Shown here: positions 1 to 10,726 of the stretch, one piece after another
Numbering within the stretch: the first letter of the stretch is position 1
Layout: each line of letters opens with the position of its first letter
Assembly (NCBI RefSeq): GCF_000521605.1
Contig: NZ_CP006942.1
Coordinates: 1,364,001 to 1,428,000, forward strand
Direction: 5' to 3'
DNA length: 64,000 bases
From: Mannheimia sp. USDA-ARS-USMARC-1261
GTDB lineage: Bacteria; Pseudomonadota; Gammaproteobacteria; Enterobacterales; Pasteurellaceae
Notes under the pieces: model-generated
Database searches by the model: none
What the model saw: only the letters and a program-made list of their open reading frames with translations
What the model was told of the DNA's origin: nothing
Position numbers and translations under genes: made by a program

Positions 1-491
1 GGATTGGCAATAAAAATTAGCTTGGTTTTTTCGTTGATCGCCGCTAAAAAGCCCTCTAAATCGTGCCCCCAATTTTTAGCAGGAATTTCACGAGCAACGG
101 CATTAATAGCTTTGGTAACCAGTGGGTAAACAATAAACGCGTATTGTGAATAGATAATTTCATCTTTATCGCTGGCAAAGGTATGAGCAAATAGTTCTAA
201 TAAATCATTTGAACCATTACCTAAAGTAATTTGATTTGGCTGTAGGTTGAATTTTTTTGCGATAGTCGATTTAAGCTCAAACCCGTTTGAATCAGGGTAA
301 CGCGTTAAATCATCAAGTTGGTTGATAATCGCCTGTTTAGCACTTTCAGGGAAACCAAACGGATTTTCATTTGAAGCCAGTTTGATGATATTTTGAATAC
401 CCAATTCACGTTCTAATTCCTCAATAGGCTTTCCTGCTTGATAAGGCGAAAGCGATTTCACCCCTTCATTGGCGATGTTGAAAAATTGCAT
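1..491 (-). CDS. hisC: Histidinol-phosphate aminotransferase, N-terminal part (cut by window edge)
   Basis: PLP-dependent aminotransferase of histidine biosynthesis, converting imidazole-acetol phosphate to histidinol phosphate. Reading back from the ATG at 491, the protein begins MQFFNIANEGVKSLSPYQAG and contains LASNENPFG, the N-terminal signature of the HisC branch of class I/II aminotransferases, followed by LTRYPDSNG and the cofactor-phosphate region LGNGSNDLLELFAHTF. The frame is open to base 1, so about 163 residues of an expected 350-370 are present; the catalytic lysine lies outside the window. Upstream, ftsH ends in its own terminator, so hisC probably has its own promoter in 492-650. 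Identity as HisC is firm; which paralog (some Pasteurellaceae carry two) is not resolved. Confidence 0.9.
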   Translation of the reverse strand, partial: MQFFNIANEGVKSLSPYQAGKPIEELERELGIQNIIKLASNENPFGFPESAKQAIINQLDDLTRYPDSNGFELKSTIAKKFNLQPNQITLGNGSNDLLELFAHTFASDKDEIIYSQYAFIVYPLVTKAINAVAREIPAKNWGHDLEGFLAAINEKTKLIFIAN

Positions 492-633
492 AATAACCTC
501 TGTTTTTCTTATTAAAATATCACGTGATTTTAGTAGAGAAAGGATTATTTTACCAGTAAAAGTTTTGTTACAACTGGAAAGAAATAAGTACAGATTAATG
601 CTTTGCCTTATTGGTAAAAAATTAATGAAAAAC

Positions 634-643
634 GACCGCTTGT
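634..643 (-). repeat. DNA uptake signal sequence
   Basis: Exact GACCGCTTGT (complement of ACAAGCGGTC) in the hisC-ftsH gap, next to the ftsH terminator. Confidence 0.85.
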
Positions 644-648
644 AAACA

Positions 649-682
649 AAAAAACCGAGAACAAGTTGCTCTCGGTTTTTTT
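649..682 (-). terminator. Intrinsic terminator of ftsH
   Basis: Inverted repeat AACCGAGA / TCTCGGTT with a short loop, followed on the minus strand by seven T. It lies 10 bases past the ftsH stop. Confidence 0.85.
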
Positions 683-692
683 AACTTATCTA

Positions 693-2645
693 TTAGTGTT
701 CCGCTTTAGTATCAGCAAGGGAATCACCAATATTGTTATCCTTAGTTGGCTTATCATCTATGATAGAAGTAGTATCTGCAGCTTGCTCACCACTTGGTGG
801 CGTTGCATTGTCATCTTTGGTTGGTGTATCACTCCAACCTGATGGTTCTCCAACCGGGCGACGAGCCATTAAGTCATCAATTTGTTTACTATCTAAGGTT
901 TCGTATTTCAATAAGGCATCTTTCATTGCGTGTAAGATATCCATATTTTCTTCTAACGTTTGCTTCGCACGTTGATAGTTTCTATCAATGATCTTACGCA
1001 TTTCGGTATCAATGAGCTTTTGCGACTCTTCAGATACACCTTTAATCGCCCCCATTCCGTCTTCATTTTGGTAGAAGATCGGACCGAGTTCTTTCGAGAA
1101 ACCCCATTGCGTTACCATTGCTCGTGCAATTTGGGTTGCACGATGGATATCAGAAGATGCCCCAGTGGTGATTTTATCTTCCCCGAAAATCAAACCTTCA
1201 GCGATACGACCTGCAAATAAAGTTGAAAGCTGACTTTCTAATTTGGTGAAGGTCTCACTTACACGGTCGCCTTCCGGTAAGAACTGTGCAAAACCGAGTG
1301 CTTGGCCGCGAGGTACAATCGTTACTTTATTTAATGGATCGTGTTCCGGCATTAAATAACCGACAATAACGTGTCCTGCTTCGTGGTAAGCCGTGTTGAT
1401 AATCTCTTTTTCCGTCATCGTATTTGAACGACGTTCCGGACCCATATTAATTTTATCACGAGCTTCTTCAAAATCTTCCATCGTTACTACACGCTTATTT
1501 TTACGTGCTGCGAACAATGCTGCTTCATTCACTAAGTTTGCTAATTGAGCACCTGAATAACCCGGTGTACCACGAGCAATTTGCATTGGATCAACACCTT
1601 CTGCAAGCGGTACTTTTTTCAAGTGAACTTTCAAGATCTGCTCACGACCTTTTACATTCGGCAAATCAACTGTTACTTGGCGGTCAAAACGTCCCGGACG
1701 GGTTAAAGCGTCATCAAGCACATCAGCACGGTTAGTTGCGGCGATAATAATCACACCTTCCGAACCTTCAAAACCGTCCATTTCTACTAGCATTTGGTTA
1801 AGCGTTTGCTCTCGCTCATCGTGTCCGCCACTAAAGCCTGCTCCGCCACGTTTACGACCTACTGCGTCAATCTCATCAATGAAAATGATACAAGGGGCAT
1901 TTTTCTTCGCTTGGTCAAATAAATCACGCACACGCGAAGCACCCACACCAACGAACATTTCAACGAAATCCGAACCAGCCATCGTAAAGAACGGCACGCG
2001 AGCTTCACCGGCAATTGCTTTTGCCAATAAGGTTTTACCTGTTCCCGGAGGTCCAACCATTAAGATCCCTTTTGGGATACGTCCGCCTAGTTTTTGGAAT
2101 TTGCTTGGATCACGCAAGAATTCAACGACTTCACCTACTTCTTCTTTCGCTTCATCGCAACCGGCAACATCAGAGAAACGGGTTTTGACTTCATCTGCTG
2201 TCAGCATTTTCGCTTTGCTTTTACCAAAGCCCATTGCACCTCGACCACCCCCGCCTTGCATTTGTCGCATATAGAAGATGTAGAAGCCGATCAATAGCAA
2301 CATTGGGAACCACGAAATCAAGATTTGCGATAACAAACCACGACGCTCTGCCGGTTGCCCTGTAATCACCGCATTGGTTTTAGCCAAGTCCGCCATCAGA
2401 TATTCATCATACATTGGCATTACGGTTTGGTAAGTTGCACCATCGTTCTTGGTAACCACAATAGTGTCGTCATTCTGTTTGAAATCGACCCCTTTTAAGC
2501 GATTTTCTTTAATATCACTCAAAAAAGTCGAATATGGCACAGTGTTTGAAGCTCCACCAAAATTAGAATTGAAGCCTTCGTAGGCAGTCATCATTACAAT
2601 GGCAACCACCACCCAAAGCAAAATATTTTTAACCATATCGTTCAA
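693..2645 (-). CDS. ftsH: ATP-dependent zinc metalloprotease FtsH
   Basis: Inner-membrane AAA+ protease that degrades misassembled membrane proteins and short-lived regulators (in E. coli LpxC and sigma-32). 650 residues, the usual length. Two N-terminal membrane helices (about 5-22 and 104-126) flank a periplasmic domain. The AAA module has Walker A GPPGTGKT at 198-205, Walker B IIFIDEID near 253-260 and the second region of homology ending RPGRFDR near 316-322. The zinc site HEAGH is at 421-425. The tail is low-complexity and acidic. It lies 109 bases downstream of rlmE on the same strand, the conserved rlmE-ftsH pairing. The gap between them carries a degenerate uptake sequence. Confidence 0.98.
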   Translation of the reverse strand: MNDMVKNILLWVVVAIVMMTAYEGFNSNFGGASNTVPYSTFLSDIKENRLKGVDFKQNDDTIVVTKNDGATYQTVMPMYDEYLMADLAKTNAVITGQPAERRGLLSQILISWFPMLLLIGFYIFYMRQMQGGGGRGAMGFGKSKAKMLTADEVKTRFSDVAGCDEAKEEVGEVVEFLRDPSKFQKLGGRIPKGILMVGPPGTGKTLLAKAIAGEARVPFFTMAGSDFVEMFVGVGASRVRDLFDQAKKNAPCIIFIDEIDAVGRKRGGAGFSGGHDEREQTLNQMLVEMDGFEGSEGVIIIAATNRADVLDDALTRPGRFDRQVTVDLPNVKGREQILKVHLKKVPLAEGVDPMQIARGTPGYSGAQLANLVNEAALFAARKNKRVVTMEDFEEARDKINMGPERRSNTMTEKEIINTAYHEAGHVIVGYLMPEHDPLNKVTIVPRGQALGFAQFLPEGDRVSETFTKLESQLSTLFAGRIAEGLIFGEDKITTGASSDIHRATQIARAMVTQWGFSKELGPIFYQNEDGMGAIKGVSEESQKLIDTEMRKIIDRNYQRAKQTLEENMDILHAMKDALLKYETLDSKQIDDLMARRPVGEPSGWSDTPTKDDNATPPSGEQAADTTSIIDDKPTKDNNIGDSLADTKAEH

Positions 2646-2754
2646 GGTTAATCTCCTATCTTCTTAATAAAAACTGTTTAAGGTTACTATAAAAGCGGTT
2701 AAATTTCTTAACTTTTTTGCAAAATTTTAGCAAAAACAAACGCTTGTGTGGTTT

Positions 2755-3381
2755 CTAGCCTTTATAGCCTGTTGCAACTATATAAACTTCTCGAGAACGA
2801 TCTCGTGAAGCTTCCGGTTTTCTGACTTTTACTACACTAAATAGCGAACGAATTTCTCTGAGATATTCATCAAATCCTTCGCCTTGAAACACTTTTACCA
2901 CAAAACTACCTTTGGGTGCTAATACTTGACGGCACATATCTAATGCTAATTCCACCAGATACATTGCACGAGGAATATCAACAGAAGGCATACCGCTAAA
3001 ATTAGGTGCCATATCAGACATTACCACATCAACTTTTTCTTCCCCAACACGTTCTAATAACGCGTTCAGAACAGATTCTTCACGGAAATCGCCTTGTAAA
3101 AAATCAACCCCGACAATCGGGTTCATATCTAAAATATCGCAAGCAATAACTCTGCCTTTACTGCCAATTTGTGTAACCACATATTGCGACCAACCGCCTG
3201 GTGCCGCTCCTAAATCCACAACTGTCATACCCGGTTTAAATAAACGGTCAGTTTGTTGAATTTCATCTAATTTGAAATATGCACGTGAACGTAATTTTTG
3301 TTTATGTGCTTTTTGTACAAATTGATCTTTAAAATGTTCCGCAAGCCAGCGAGAGGAACTTGCACTACGTTTTCTACCCAT
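2755..3381 (-). CDS. rlmE: 23S rRNA (uridine-2552-2'-O)-methyltransferase RlmE (FtsJ/RrmJ)
   Basis: SAM-dependent methyltransferase acting on U2552 in the A-loop of 23S rRNA on the 50S subunit; heat-inducible in E. coli. 208 residues against 209 in E. coli. SAM motif [10 protein letters not shown] is at 55-64. The catalytic tetrad K-D-K-E can be placed at K38, D123, K163 and E198, all present. It starts at an ATG at 3381 and precedes ftsH on the same strand. Confidence is very high. Confidence 0.97.
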   Translation of the reverse strand: MGRKRSASSSRWLAEHFKDQFVQKAHKQKLRSRAYFKLDEIQQTDRLFKPGMTVVDLGAAPGGWSQYVVTQIGSKGRVIACDILDMNPIVGVDFLQGDFREESVLNALLERVGEEKVDVVMSDMAPNFSGMPSVDIPRAMYLVELALDMCRQVLAPKGSFVVKVFQGEGFDEYLREIRSLFSVVKVRKPEASRDRSREVYIVATGYKG

Positions 3382-3494
3382 TTTTCTTTTTGTTTAGTTA
3401 ATCCAAGAATTAATAATAAGGTTTAAATTAGCGAATTCAAGAGATAATGAAAAATTAATCTTCGTCAGCTCTTGAATATTAATATTTATTGTTC

Positions 3495-4583
3495 TTAAGG
3501 AACAATTACGGTAAATACATAAGTCGCTAAAATTATGAGTAATACAATACCATAAAGTATATTGGTTTGACCGTGATTAAGCGAAAGCATTGCCACAAAA
3601 GATGAAAGCGAAAGTAAGACCATTGATTTCCAGTCTAACCCTAACACCATATTGATGTCATATAATACGCAAACAATAGCTACTGCCGGAATAGTCAAGC
3701 CAATACTTGCAACCGCAGAGCCTAGTGCAAGGTTTATGCTAGTTTGTAAACGGTTGCGGCGTGCTGCTGTTAATGCGGCTAATCCTTCCGGTAATAATAC
3801 CACTGCTGCAATAATTACCCCAACTAAAGCCACCGGAGCCCCTGCACCTAACACCATTTGTTCAATAGATGGCGAGAGTGCTTTCGCTAGAAATACAACA
3901 ATACCTAAGCAAATAATTAAAAATAATAAACTTGTTAGTGCTACTTTCATTGAAGGTGGTTCTGCGTGATGCGATGGGTTATCATCATCTTCAACTAAGA
4001 AATAATCACGGTGGCGAACCGTCTGAATTAAAATAAATGATGCATAAAGCACAATAGAGGCAATTGCGACAAAAATTAATTGAGATGGGCTATAAGTTGC
4101 ACCTTCTGTACTTGTGGTAAAGTTTGGTAATACTAAAGTGATCACTAAAATAACAACTAAAGTTACTAATGCAGTGCTGGCTGATTTTTGACTGAAAAAT
4201 TGCTCACGATGCTTTAATCCACCAATTAATAAACAACCACCTAAAATACCGTTTAGAATGAGCATTATTGCCGCAAAAACGGTATCACGGGCTAAATACG
4301 CGGTATTATCTCCGCCGGCAACCATCAATGATACAATAAGCGATACCTCAAGCACGGTAATGGCTAATGCAAGAATAATAGTACCAAAAGGCTCGCCTAC
4401 TTTATGTGCTACAACCTCTGCGTGATGAACCGCTGATAAAACACTCCCAATCAGAAAAGCACCTGCGACTAATTGCAAAACCAGGCTTTCTTTTATGCCG
4501 ACAAAATAGATAATCCAAGCTGCAATAGGTAATAAAAGCGACCAAATAGGCAAAGGCTGATGACCTTTTTGTACTGTTGGCAT
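3495..4583 (-). CDS. chaA: Calcium/proton antiporter ChaA
   Basis: Inner-membrane cation/H+ exchanger (CaCA superfamily), expected to export Ca2+ and, in E. coli, Na+/K+ at high pH. 362 residues, close to the family's usual length, with about 11 hydrophobic segments. The two inverted alpha-repeats are visible: an HAEVVAHKVGEPFG segment with a following acidic LEVSLIV (about 54-86), and LLPEGLAALTAARRN with following GSAVASIGLT (about 265-295). A charged His/Asp loop (EDDDNPSHHAEPP) separates the two halves near 200. It is monocistronic, with about 110 bases before rlmE and divergent from glmU. Confidence 0.9.
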   Translation of the reverse strand: MPTVQKGHQPLPIWSLLLPIAAWIIYFVGIKESLVLQLVAGAFLIGSVLSAVHHAEVVAHKVGEPFGTIILALAITVLEVSLIVSLMVAGGDNTAYLARDTVFAAIMLILNGILGGCLLIGGLKHREQFFSQKSASTALVTLVVILVITLVLPNFTTSTEGATYSPSQLIFVAIASIVLYASFILIQTVRHRDYFLVEDDDNPSHHAEPPSMKVALTSLLFLIICLGIVVFLAKALSPSIEQMVLGAGAPVALVGVIIAAVVLLPEGLAALTAARRNRLQTSINLALGSAVASIGLTIPAVAIVCVLYDINMVLGLDWKSMVLLSLSSFVAMLSLNHGQTNILYGIVLLIILATYVFTVIVP

Positions 4584-4860
4584 AAATTCTCCTTAATATT
4601 AATTAGTTACGTACTCCATTTTGTCATTCTATCAAAAAGATTTTTAGTTGTAGAGAAATATAAGAAATAAGTAATACCTATTTATTCCATAATCCGCTAA
4701 ATCTTCTCTTAAAAAATCATAAAACGCAGTCCAAACGGAATTTTTTGCTCCAATAAATGAAATTATTGAATAAAAAGAGTAAAATATCGCAAAAATCACG
4801 CTTTGGCATATCATTTAAATATCTTGCTAAAGTAACACATTAATTAAATAAGGATCTTTT

Positions 4861-6225
4861 ATGACTCAACTGAGCGTTGTAATTTTAGCAGCGGGTAAAG
4901 GCACTCGTATGTATTCAGATTTACCAAAAGTGTTGCACCCGGTTGCCGGTAAACCGATGGTAAAACACGTTATTGATACTGCAAAACAGTTGGATGCCAA
5001 ACAAATTCATTTAATTTACGGACACGGTGCGGATTTATTAAAAACACGCTTAAGTGAAGAGCCTGTAAACTGGGTATTCCAAGCCGAGCAATTAGGCACA
5101 GGGCACGCAATGCAACAAGCTGCCCCATTTTTTGCTGATGATGAAAATATTGTGATGCTCTATGGCGATGCTCCATTGATTACCAAAGCTACCTTAGAAC
5201 GTTTAATTGCGGCTAAACCTGAAAACGGTATTGCACTATTAACTGTTGAATTGGAAAACCCGACCGGATACGGACGTATTATTCGTGAAAACGGCTCAGT
5301 AGTTGCTATTGTTGAACAAAAAGATGCAAACGAAGAACAACTTAAAGTGAAAGAAGTAAACACCGGTGTAATGGTAGCAAGTGGTGCAAGTTTCAAAAAA
5401 TGGTTGAAAAACCTCAATAATAACAACGCACAAGGCGAATATTACATTACTGATGTGATCGCAATGGCAAATCAAGACGGTTTCAAAGTACAAGCAGTTC
5501 AAGCCACTGAATTTATGGAAGTGGAAGGGGCAAATAATCGCCTGCAACTTGCTGCATTAGAACGTTTCTATCAAAAACGTGAAGCGGAAAAATTATTGCT
5601 TGCCGGCGTGACAATTATCGACCCAACTCGCTTTGATATTCGTGGTACTGTCACCCACGGTAAAGATGTCTCTATTGATGTGAATGTCATTTTAGAAGGC
5701 GAAATCAAGCTAGGCAACAACGTGAAAATCGGTGCCGGCTGCGTGCTGAAAAATTGTGAAATTGGCGATAATGTGGAAATCAAACCTTATTCTGTGCTTG
5801 AAGATTCAGTAGTAGGTGCGAAATCTGCTATCGGCCCATTCTCTCGCTTACGCCCGGGTGCGGAATTAGCGGAAGAAACCCATATCGGCAACTTCGTTGA
5901 AATCAAAAAAGCGACTATCGGAAAAGGTTCTAAAGTGAATCACTTAACCTATGTGGGCGATGCAGAAGTAGGTAAAGATTGTAATATCGGTGCAGGTGTG
6001 ATCACTTGTAACTACGATGGTGCAAACAAATTCAAAACTATTATCGGCGATAATGTATTTGTTGGTTCAGATAGTCAATTAGTCGCCCCTGTTACTATCG
6101 CCAGCGGCTCAACCATCGGTGCCGGTGCTACGGTAACCAAAGATGTGGGCGAAAATGAGCTTGTTATCAGCCGTGTACCACAACGCCACATTCAAGGCTG
6201 GCAACGCCCAACCAAAAAGAAATAA
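4861..6225 (+). CDS. glmU: Bifunctional N-acetylglucosamine-1-phosphate uridyltransferase / glucosamine-1-phosphate acetyltransferase
   Basis: Makes UDP-GlcNAc for peptidoglycan and LPS: acetylation of GlcN-1-P in the C-terminal half, then uridyl transfer in the N-terminal half. 454 residues, standard length. The nucleotidyltransferase signature [18 protein letters not shown] starts at residue 9. The second half (about 250-440) is a left-handed beta-helix of hexapeptide repeats, with the acetyltransferase active-site region [12 protein letters not shown] and ending GWQRP. Shine-Dalgarno AAGGA lies 6 bases before the ATG. It stands alone, ends in a strong terminator, and is convergent with guaA. 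Confidence 0.98.
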   Translation: MTQLSVVILAAGKGTRMYSDLPKVLHPVAGKPMVKHVIDTAKQLDAKQIHLIYGHGADLLKTRLSEEPVNWVFQAEQLGTGHAMQQAAPFFADDENIVMLYGDAPLITKATLERLIAAKPENGIALLTVELENPTGYGRIIRENGSVVAIVEQKDANEEQLKVKEVNTGVMVASGASFKKWLKNLNNNNAQGEYYITDVIAMANQDGFKVQAVQATEFMEVEGANNRLQLAALERFYQKREAEKLLLAGVTIIDPTRFDIRGTVTHGKDVSIDVNVILEGEIKLGNNVKIGAGCVLKNCEIGDNVEIKPYSVLEDSVVGAKSAIGPFSRLRPGAELAEETHIGNFVEIKKATIGKGSKVNHLTYVGDAEVGKDCNIGAGVITCNYDGANKFKTIIGDNVFVGSDSQLVAPVTIASGSTIGAGATVTKDVGENELVISRVPQRHIQGWQRPTKKK

Positions 6226-6226
6226 T

Positions 6227-6235
6227 ACAAGCGGT
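6227..6235 (+). repeat. DNA uptake signal sequence
   Basis: Exact ACAAGCGGT directly after the glmU stop, followed by TTTTTTGCAAAA, the typical extended context. Confidence 0.85.
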
Positions 6236-6257
6236 TAAATTCTGCTGATTTTTTGCA

Positions 6258-6291
6258 AAAGCCTCTGTGTTTTCACAGAGGCTTTATTTTT
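6258..6291 (+). terminator. Intrinsic terminator of glmU
   Basis: Perfect 12-bp stem AAAGCCTCTGTG / CACAGAGGCTTT around a TTTT loop, then ATTTTTG on the plus strand. Confidence 0.92.
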
Positions 6292-6302
6292 GTGTACATA
6301 GA

Positions 6303-6333
6303 AAAGTAAGGGAGAACAAATTGTTCTCCCTTA
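6303..6333 (-). terminator. Intrinsic terminator of guaA
   Basis: Perfect 12-bp stem TAAGGGAGAACA / TGTTCTCCCTTA with a 3-base loop, followed on the minus strand by CTTTTC, immediately past guaA. Confidence 0.85.
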
Positions 6334-6342
6334 ATGACTATA

Positions 6343-7914
6343 TTACTCCCACTCAATCGTTGCTGGAGGTTTTCCGCTAACATCATACACTACGCGGGAA
6401 ATGCCGTTCACTTCGTTGATGATACGGTTGGAGATTTTACCTAATAAATCATAAGGCAAGTGAGCCCAATGTGCGGTCATAAAGTCGATGGTTTCAACAG
6501 CTCGTAAGCTCACAACCCAGTCGTATTTACGTCCATCCCCCATTACTCCGACCGATTTCACTGGCAGGAATACAGTAAAGGCTTGGCTAACTTTGTAATA
6601 CCAGCCTGAGTTGTATAACTCTTCAATGAAAATTGCATCGGCTTTACGCAGTAAATCACAGTACTCTTTCTTGATTTCACCAAGTACACGTACACCTAAG
6701 CCAGGACCAGGGAATGGGTGGCGGTTCAGCATTTCAGCCGGTAAGCCGAGTGCCAAGCCGATTTTACGTACTTCATCTTTAAATAATTCACGCAATGGTT
6801 CAACTAAGCCGAGCTTCATATAATCCGGCAAACCGCCCACATTGTGGTGTGATTTAATCACGTGTGCTTTACCTGTTTTACTTGCGGCGGATTCGATTAC
6901 ATCAGGGTAGATTGTGCCTTGTGCTAACCATTTTACTGAGGTTAATTTTTTCGATTCATCATCGAACACGTCCACGAAAACTTTACCGATCGTTTTACGT
7001 TTCGCTTCCGGCTCATCAATGCCTTTTAACGCATCCAAGAAACGATCTTCCGCATTGACACGGATAATGTTTAAGCCGAATTTATCTCCAAACATTTCCA
7101 TTACTTGATCGCCTTCGTTTAAACGGAGCAAGCCGTTATCCACGAATACGCAGTGTAAGTTTTTGCCGATAGCACGGTGTAATAATAATGCCGTTACAGA
7201 CGAATCTACTCCACCTGATAAACCTAAAATTACCTCATCATCGCCCACTTGCTCTTTAATACGAGCAACGGCATCTTCGATAATGTTTTCCGGTGTCCAG
7301 TTACGCTCACAGCCACAAATGCCTACCACAAAGTTGGTTAGAAGTTCTAAACCACTTTTTGTGTGTGTTACTTCAGGGTGGAACTGCACGCCATAGAAAC
7401 GGCGGCTTTCGTCCGACATTGCCGCAATCGGGCAAGTTGGTGTAACGCCAGTTACTTGAAAACCTGCAGGTAAACGCGTTACTTTATCACCGTGGCTCAT
7501 CCAAACATCTAATTTTGGCTCACTAGCGGTTAAATCATCGTTTAATTTTGCAAATAGGTTATCGGTTGCTTGTAATGCCACAGATGCATAACCAAACTCA
7601 CGGTGATCGGAAGTTTCGGTTAAGCCACCTAATTGCATCGCCATCGTCTGCATTCCGTAGCATATACCAAGCACAGGCACACCTGCATTGAATACATATT
7701 CAGGGGCACGAGGGCTGTTTTCTTCAGTGGTACTCTCAGGTCCTCCTGAAAGAATAATCCCCGTTGGATTAAATTCACGGATCTGTTCTTCCGTTACGTC
7801 CCAAGCCCAAAGCTCGCAGTACACGCCAATTTCACGCACACGGCGGGCGATAAGTTGGGTATATTGTGAACCGAAGTCTAGGATAAGGATTTTGTGGTTG
7901 TGGATGTTAGTCAT
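6343..7914 (-). CDS. guaA: GMP synthase (glutamine-hydrolysing)
   Basis: Last step of GMP synthesis: XMP + ATP + glutamine to GMP. 523 residues, standard. The class I glutamine amidotransferase domain (about 1-205) has the nucleophile in GICYGMQ (C85) and FHPEV. The ATP-pyrophosphatase domain has the P-loop [10 protein letters not shown] near 230-240. The C-terminal dimerisation domain ends KPPATIEWE. In E. coli guaA directly follows guaB. Here it is on the same strand but separated from guaB by two unrelated genes. Only 24 bases separate it from the small membrane protein upstream, so readthrough from that side is likely. Confidence 0.98.
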   Translation of the reverse strand: MTNIHNHKILILDFGSQYTQLIARRVREIGVYCELWAWDVTEEQIREFNPTGIILSGGPESTTEENSPRAPEYVFNAGVPVLGICYGMQTMAMQLGGLTETSDHREFGYASVALQATDNLFAKLNDDLTASEPKLDVWMSHGDKVTRLPAGFQVTGVTPTCPIAAMSDESRRFYGVQFHPEVTHTKSGLELLTNFVVGICGCERNWTPENIIEDAVARIKEQVGDDEVILGLSGGVDSSVTALLLHRAIGKNLHCVFVDNGLLRLNEGDQVMEMFGDKFGLNIIRVNAEDRFLDALKGIDEPEAKRKTIGKVFVDVFDDESKKLTSVKWLAQGTIYPDVIESAASKTGKAHVIKSHHNVGGLPDYMKLGLVEPLRELFKDEVRKIGLALGLPAEMLNRHPFPGPGLGVRVLGEIKKEYCDLLRKADAIFIEELYNSGWYYKVSQAFTVFLPVKSVGVMGDGRKYDWVVSLRAVETIDFMTAHWAHLPYDLLGKISNRIINEVNGISRVVYDVSGKPPATIEWE

Positions 7915-7938
7915 TTTCTTTCTCTGTTAATTTATAGA

Positions 7939-8337
7939 TTATTCTTTACCGCGCTCTCTGAGTATATCTGCAATTTCTCTTAGTACCTGTTGATGTTTTT
8001 GCTCAAATTGATTAGGAGTTGAATAGTTTTGAAATGAAACAATACTAAAAATTGCACCAGGAATTGCATACAGCCATGTCAAAATATCAGATAAATTTCC
8101 TACTTTATAGCAACCATAAATAAACCCTAAAATCAAAACAGCAATAGATATGATTACAAATGGTTTTTTTTCTGTTTTCCTTCTATCCCTTTCAATTAGC
8201 AACCTTTGATTTCTGAATATTCTCTCATCAACTAGTTCTTCATTGGAACATTGAACTAATGGTTTCCCTACATTTATATTATTCTCTTGAATAATTATAT
8301 CACCAGTCCCTAAGTGCTTAGCATCTCTGAATTTCAT
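7939..8337 (-). CDS. Hypothetical two-helix membrane protein
   Basis: 132 residues; I do not recognise the family. The N-terminal 50 residues are polar and start MKFRDAKHLGTGDIIIQ, followed by a basic stretch RDRRKTEKKP (about 50-59). Two hydrophobic segments (about 60-78 and 87-104) suggest a membrane hairpin, and the tail is a polar, helix-prone segment QKHQQVLREIADILRERG. The gene is noticeably AT-rich compared with guaA and guaB. It lies between the HAD phosphatase and guaA, all on the minus strand, with a 58-base gap upstream. Its position inside what is usually a guaBA operon suggests an inserted accessory gene; the function is unknown. Confidence 0.7.
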   Translation of the reverse strand: MKFRDAKHLGTGDIIIQENNINVGKPLVQCSNEELVDERIFRNQRLLIERDRRKTEKKPFVIISIAVLILGFIYGCYKVGNLSDILTWLYAIPGAIFSIVSFQNYSTPNQFEQKHQQVLREIADILRERGKE

Positions 8338-8395
8338 TCAAACTCCTATTTTTTATCTATGTTATTGTACACAAATAGTTAATATGTTTTACCAT

Positions 8396-9076
8396 TCACA
8401 CAAGCGATCGATTTTCCCAGATCTTTTGCAAAATACCCAAAATCTCATTCATATCCTTCCCCATATAATCCGCTAAACTTTGGTCTATCAACATTCGTTT
8501 TTCTTCATAGCCAATCACGGTTAAGCCAGCAGTTTTAGCGGATTTCATTCCGTAGTAGGAATCTTCAATCGCTACCGCATTTTCAGGGTTCACACCTAAT
8601 TTTTCGCAGGTGTAGCGGTAAATAGTTGGGTCAGGTTTGCTGTGTTCAAACTGCTCGCCGCTGACGATAAAATCAAATTCATCTTTAATACCGCAGACGG
8701 TCAATATATTATCAATGTGCGATTTTGCCGATGAAGACGCCACTGCTAATTTAATATTATTTTGCTTGGCGAAATCAATGATCTTTTGAATATCGGCTCG
8801 GAAAATGGTACGGAAATCGACTGTGCTAAATAAATTTTGGAAAAAGGCATAGTAGCGGCTGCGGATTTCTTCAATCGGCAAGCTGGATTCACTTAATTTT
8901 TGCACAATCACCGGAATCTCTTTTAAACATTTCCCCACTACTTCGGATTGCTGTTCCAAGGTAATCGGGCGGTTATGTTCTTTGAGATCTTCAATAAACT
9001 GCTTTTGCAGTGAAAACTCAAGATATTCGGTATCGACAATCACGCCGTCCATATCAAAAATGATAGCTTGGAGCAT
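8396..9076 (-). CDS. HAD-superfamily phosphatase / beta-phosphoglucomutase-like protein
   Basis: Cytosolic HAD hydrolase, subfamily IA with an alpha-helical cap. Motif I FDMDGVIVDTE (nucleophile D8, general acid D10), motif II VASSSAKS near 112, motif III lysine in HSKPDP and motif IV AIEDSYYG are all in order in 226 residues. The DGVIVDTE form is typical of beta-phosphoglucomutase-like and sugar-phosphate phosphatases. The substrate cannot be told from sequence. An uptake sequence and two REP-like hairpins lie upstream, between it and guaB, so it may have its own promoter. The 3' end is followed closely by the small membrane protein gene. Confidence 0.88.
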   Translation of the reverse strand: MLQAIIFDMDGVIVDTEYLEFSLQKQFIEDLKEHNRPITLEQQSEVVGKCLKEIPVIVQKLSESSLPIEEIRSRYYAFFQNLFSTVDFRTIFRADIQKIIDFAKQNNIKLAVASSSAKSHIDNILTVCGIKDEFDFIVSGEQFEHSKPDPTIYRYTCEKLGVNPENAVAIEDSYYGMKSAKTAGLTVIGYEEKRMLIDQSLADYMGKDMNEILGILQKIWENRSLV

Positions 9077-9089
9077 AGAGACTCTCTTT

Positions 9090-9098
9090 ACAAGCGGT
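9090..9098 (+). repeat. DNA uptake signal sequence
   Basis: Exact ACAAGCGGT followed by TAATTTTTCGCAAA, 14 bases upstream of the HAD gene start. Confidence 0.85.
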
Positions 9099-9131
9099 TA
9101 ATTTTTCGCAAAATATTACAATTGTTTGCAG

Positions 9132-9197
9132 GGGCGAAATATTTTTCGCCCTTTTACATTGGGTAAATTTTATAGGGCGAATAATGATTCGCCCCTA
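9132..9197. repeat. Two related REP-like hairpins
   Basis: First hairpin GGGCGAAA-TATT-TTTCGCCC at 9132-9151. Second hairpin GGGCGAAT-AATG-ATTCGCCC at 9175-9194, flanked by TA/TA. The shared core GGGCGAA/TTCGCCC in two copies 23 bases apart looks like a small dispersed repeat. It lies just past the guaB stop and could stabilise or terminate the guaB mRNA. The second hairpin touches within 6 bases of the guaB 3' end. Confidence 0.75.
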
Positions 9198-9202
9198 CAA
9201 CA

Positions 9203-10666
9203 TTAGCCCATACGGTAGTTTGGTGCTTCTTTGGTAATAGTCACATCGTGAACGTGTGATTCTTTAATGCCCGCACCGCTAATACGTACAAATTGGGCTT
9301 TAGTGCGTAATTCTTCAATCGTCGCACAGCCGGTTAAGCCCATGCAAGAACGTAATCCCCCCATTTGTTGGTGGATAATTTCTTTTAATAAGCCTTTGTA
9401 TGGAATACGCCCTTCAATGCCTTCCGGCACTAATTTGTCGGCGGCGTTATCTGATTGGAAATAGCGGTCGCTTGAGCCTTTGCTCATTGCTCCTAAAGAT
9501 CCCATTCCACGGTAAGATTTAAATGCTCTGCCTTGGTAAAGTTCGATTTCACCCGGTGCTTCTTCCGTACCGGCGAACATTGAGCCAACCATCACACAGC
9601 TTGCACCGGCTGCAATCGCTTTAGAAATATCGCCTGAGTAACGAATACCACCGTCTGCAATTACAGGAATTCCACGCTCTTTTAATGCAGCTGCTGCATC
9701 GGCAATTGCGGTAATTTGTGGCACACCCACACCTGTTACGATACGAGTAGTACAAATTGAACCCGGACCAATCCCCACCTTCACCGCACTTGCACCGGCA
9801 TCCGCTAACGCAATTGCTCCTTCAGCCGTTGCTACGTTACCTGCCACAATCGGGAGATCTGGATATTTTGCACGGGTTTCTCGCACACGTTGTAAAACAC
9901 CTTCTGAATGACCGTGTGATGAGTCAATTAACAACACATCTACACCTGCTTTCACTAAGGCATCAATACGCTCTTCATTGCCCGGACCAGCACCGACTGC
10001 TGCCCCAACACGCAAACGTCCTAATTCATCTTTACACGCATTCGGCTTGCTTTCAGCTTTTTGGTAATCTTTTAAAGTGATCATCCCTTTTAATTTGAAG
10101 TCATCACTCACCACTAATACTTTTTCAACACGGTGTTCGTGCATTAAATGAAAAATTTCATCACGGCTTGCACCTTCTTTTACCGTAACTAAACGCTCTT
10201 TTGGCGTCATAAATTCACGCACGGTTTTGCTTAAATCGCTCACAAAGCGAGTATCACGCCCGGTGATAATTCCCACTAAATTTTGGTTTTCATCCACCAC
10301 AGGATAGCCTGCAAAACCGTTTTGTTTCACGATATTCGCTAATTCAGCAAGAGTAATATCAGGAGAAACGGTTACCGGCTCAGAGACAATACCGCTTTCA
10401 AATTTTTTCACTTTACGCACACGATCAGCTTGGCGTTCAATCGACATATTTTTATGGATAAAACCAATGCCGCCTTCTTGGGCTAACGAGATCGCTAATT
10501 TGGTTTCGGTTACGGTATCCATTGCCGCAGATAACATTGGAATGTTTAAGCGAATGCTTTTAGTTAATTGAGTTGAAAGATCGGCTGTGTTTGGAAGCAC
10601 TGTGGAGTGTGCTGGGACGAGAAGAACATCATCAAAAGTGAGTGCTTCTTGTTTGATACGTAACAT
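9203..10666 (-). CDS. guaB: Inosine-5'-monophosphate dehydrogenase
   Basis: NAD-dependent IMP to XMP oxidation, the committed step toward GMP. 487 residues, standard. The TIM barrel is interrupted by a pair of CBS domains at about 95-205. The catalytic loop [15 protein letters not shown] is near 298-312, the IMP-binding IADGGI segment near 338 and the flap region RGMGSLGAM near 386. Start ATG at 10666 has AAGGAATT upstream. It has its own strong promoter and a PurR-type box (separate entries). No guaA follows directly, unlike the usual guaBA operon. Confidence 0.98.
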   Translation of the reverse strand: MLRIKQEALTFDDVLLVPAHSTVLPNTADLSTQLTKSIRLNIPMLSAAMDTVTETKLAISLAQEGGIGFIHKNMSIERQADRVRKVKKFESGIVSEPVTVSPDITLAELANIVKQNGFAGYPVVDENQNLVGIITGRDTRFVSDLSKTVREFMTPKERLVTVKEGASRDEIFHLMHEHRVEKVLVVSDDFKLKGMITLKDYQKAESKPNACKDELGRLRVGAAVGAGPGNEERIDALVKAGVDVLLIDSSHGHSEGVLQRVRETRAKYPDLPIVAGNVATAEGAIALADAGASAVKVGIGPGSICTTRIVTGVGVPQITAIADAAAALKERGIPVIADGGIRYSGDISKAIAAGASCVMVGSMFAGTEEAPGEIELYQGRAFKSYRGMGSLGAMSKGSSDRYFQSDNAADKLVPEGIEGRIPYKGLLKEIIHQQMGGLRSCMGLTGCATIEELRTKAQFVRISGAGIKESHVHDVTITKEAPNYRMG

Positions 10667-10726
10667 TGCAATAATTCCTTAAAAAGTGATTAAAATGAAA
10701 AAACTGTATTGGAAAATTGCGAGCGG

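Noticed and set aside
1879-2274. 131-codon open frame antisense to ftsH, and similar long antisense frames opposite aceF, mukB and infB
   Set aside because: They mirror codon structure of strongly coding genes, lack ribosome binding sites and encode low-complexity Ser/Pro/Ala-rich peptides.
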